DNA from: Blautia sp. AF19-10LB
GTDB lineage: Bacteria; Bacillota; Clostridia; Lachnospirales; Lachnospiraceae
Assembly (NCBI RefSeq): GCF_003461245.1
Contig: NZ_QTWS01000054.1
Location: forward strand, 1-14,865
Reading direction: 5' to 3'
Length of the DNA: 14,865 nucleotides
Shown here one piece after another: positions 14,362 through 14,865 of the stretch (positions within the stretch are counted from its first letter, which is position 1; every line of letters begins with the position of its first letter). The notes beneath the pieces were generated by a model. That model was not told where the DNA came from. It saw nothing but the letters and a program-made list of their open reading frames with translations, and did not search any database. Made by a program: the position numbers and the translations under genes.

Positions 14362-14865
14362 TTATGGAAATATAATTTTACCATTTTTATTTATACGAAT
14401 CTTAAATGTACCACCAAACATTTTATTGTTATTTTTTTATCTCTACAGTAAAAATATCCAATTGCGGTATCTCATCCCTCTCTTCGATTAAATTATTCTT
14501 TTGTCATCTGATTTTAATTTCTATTTTTCCTTCCACTGAGCTATATAAATCCAGAGGATCTTCATCACTTTCATAAACACGTCCTTCGCCTTCTCCGTAA
14601 GTATCCTCTATTCCAGTTTCATATTTTTTATATGTTGTGCTGTTTTTTTCTTCTTTATTTACATATAATTCTAATGTCACCGTTTTAGCATCTGGCGAAA
14701 TTCCTTTGTATTTTGTATTATTTCTGCTTTCTTCAAACACAGTCTCTGTGTCACCATAATTTGTCATTCTATAAAGCCCCTGATTTCCTTTATCGTCGGT
14801 TCCTATTAAATAATAATCTTCATATTCTTTATTATCCAAATTTCCATAAATTGTACTTGCCAAAT
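14362..14865 (-). pseudogene. 3' part of an AT-rich gene, apparently interrupted; function unknown
   Basis: The frame enters from the right edge and stays open to a TGA at 14506-14504 (119 codons if counted from a doubtful TTG; the true start is outside the window). Past that TGA the same frame continues coherently for 24 codons (ending IPQLDIFTVEIKK) to a TAA beside a run of seven A at 14432-14438. Removing one A there opens NNNKMFGGTFKIRINKNGKI and a final IFP before TAA at 14362, which reads like a genuine beta-rich C-terminus. So this looks like one gene with a nonsense mutation and a frameshift, or a gene with sequencing errors. Visible text (YLIGTDDKGNQGLYRM, ISPDAKTVTLELY) suggests an extracytoplasmic beta domain, perhaps like the C-terminal part of DUF4179-type anti-sigma factors; that is a weak guess. 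It is much more AT-rich than the cluster. Confidence 0.6.

Noticed and set aside
1..14865. CRISPR arrays, tRNA or rRNA genes, insertion sequences
   Set aside because: I saw no regularly spaced repeats, cloverleaf-like sequence, rRNA sequence or transposase.

Overview
The window is almost entirely one minus-strand gene cluster (transcribed right to left) of about 14 kb, with tightly packed genes, strong AGGAGG-type ribosome binding sites, ATGA stop/start overlaps and moderate GC. That style, together with the RecD2-type helicase, suggests a Firmicute, most likely a gut clostridium of the Lachnospiraceae type. This is inference from gene style; there is no rRNA or other taxonomic marker. The gene set (SSB, RecD2 helicase, MoxR/CobS-like AAA+ ATPase, CobT-like metallopeptidase-VWA protein and several unknown proteins) looks like accessory DNA such as an integrative conjugative element or large plasmid. 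No integrase, relaxase or att site is visible in the window.

Layout in the direction of transcription. (1) 14865-14362: 3' part of an AT-rich gene that looks broken by an in-frame TGA and a frameshift. (2) 14299-14118: near-consensus promoter, a roughly 145-nt leader with several hairpins and a possible 18-codon leader ORF, then a strong intrinsic terminator. This is either an attenuator controlling the cluster or a small RNA gene. (3) 14023-10138: small unknown protein, SSB with an Arg/Ser-rich tail, a two-helix membrane protein, and RecD2. (4) A long hairpin at 10091-10127. (5) 10040-4925: MoxR/CobS-like AAA+ ATPase, CobT-like protein with HExxH and a VWA MIDAS, and two unknown proteins. 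(6) An intrinsic terminator at 4888-4914 with no obvious promoter after it. (7) 4862-83: two large helical unknown proteins (712 and 811 aa) and a 70-aa protein, joined by ATGA overlaps. A plus-strand terminator at 66-84 closes the window on the left.

How the genes may work together: SSB and RecD2 handle single-stranded DNA. The AAA+ ring and the metallopeptidase-VWA protein form the classic motor/adaptor pair seen in metal chelatases and MoxR systems. The unknown proteins encoded with them are the natural candidates for its substrates, effectors or scaffolds. This AAA+/VWA/unknown-protein module is the best candidate here for an undescribed system. Three intrinsic hairpins or terminators appear to divide the cluster into expression tiers.
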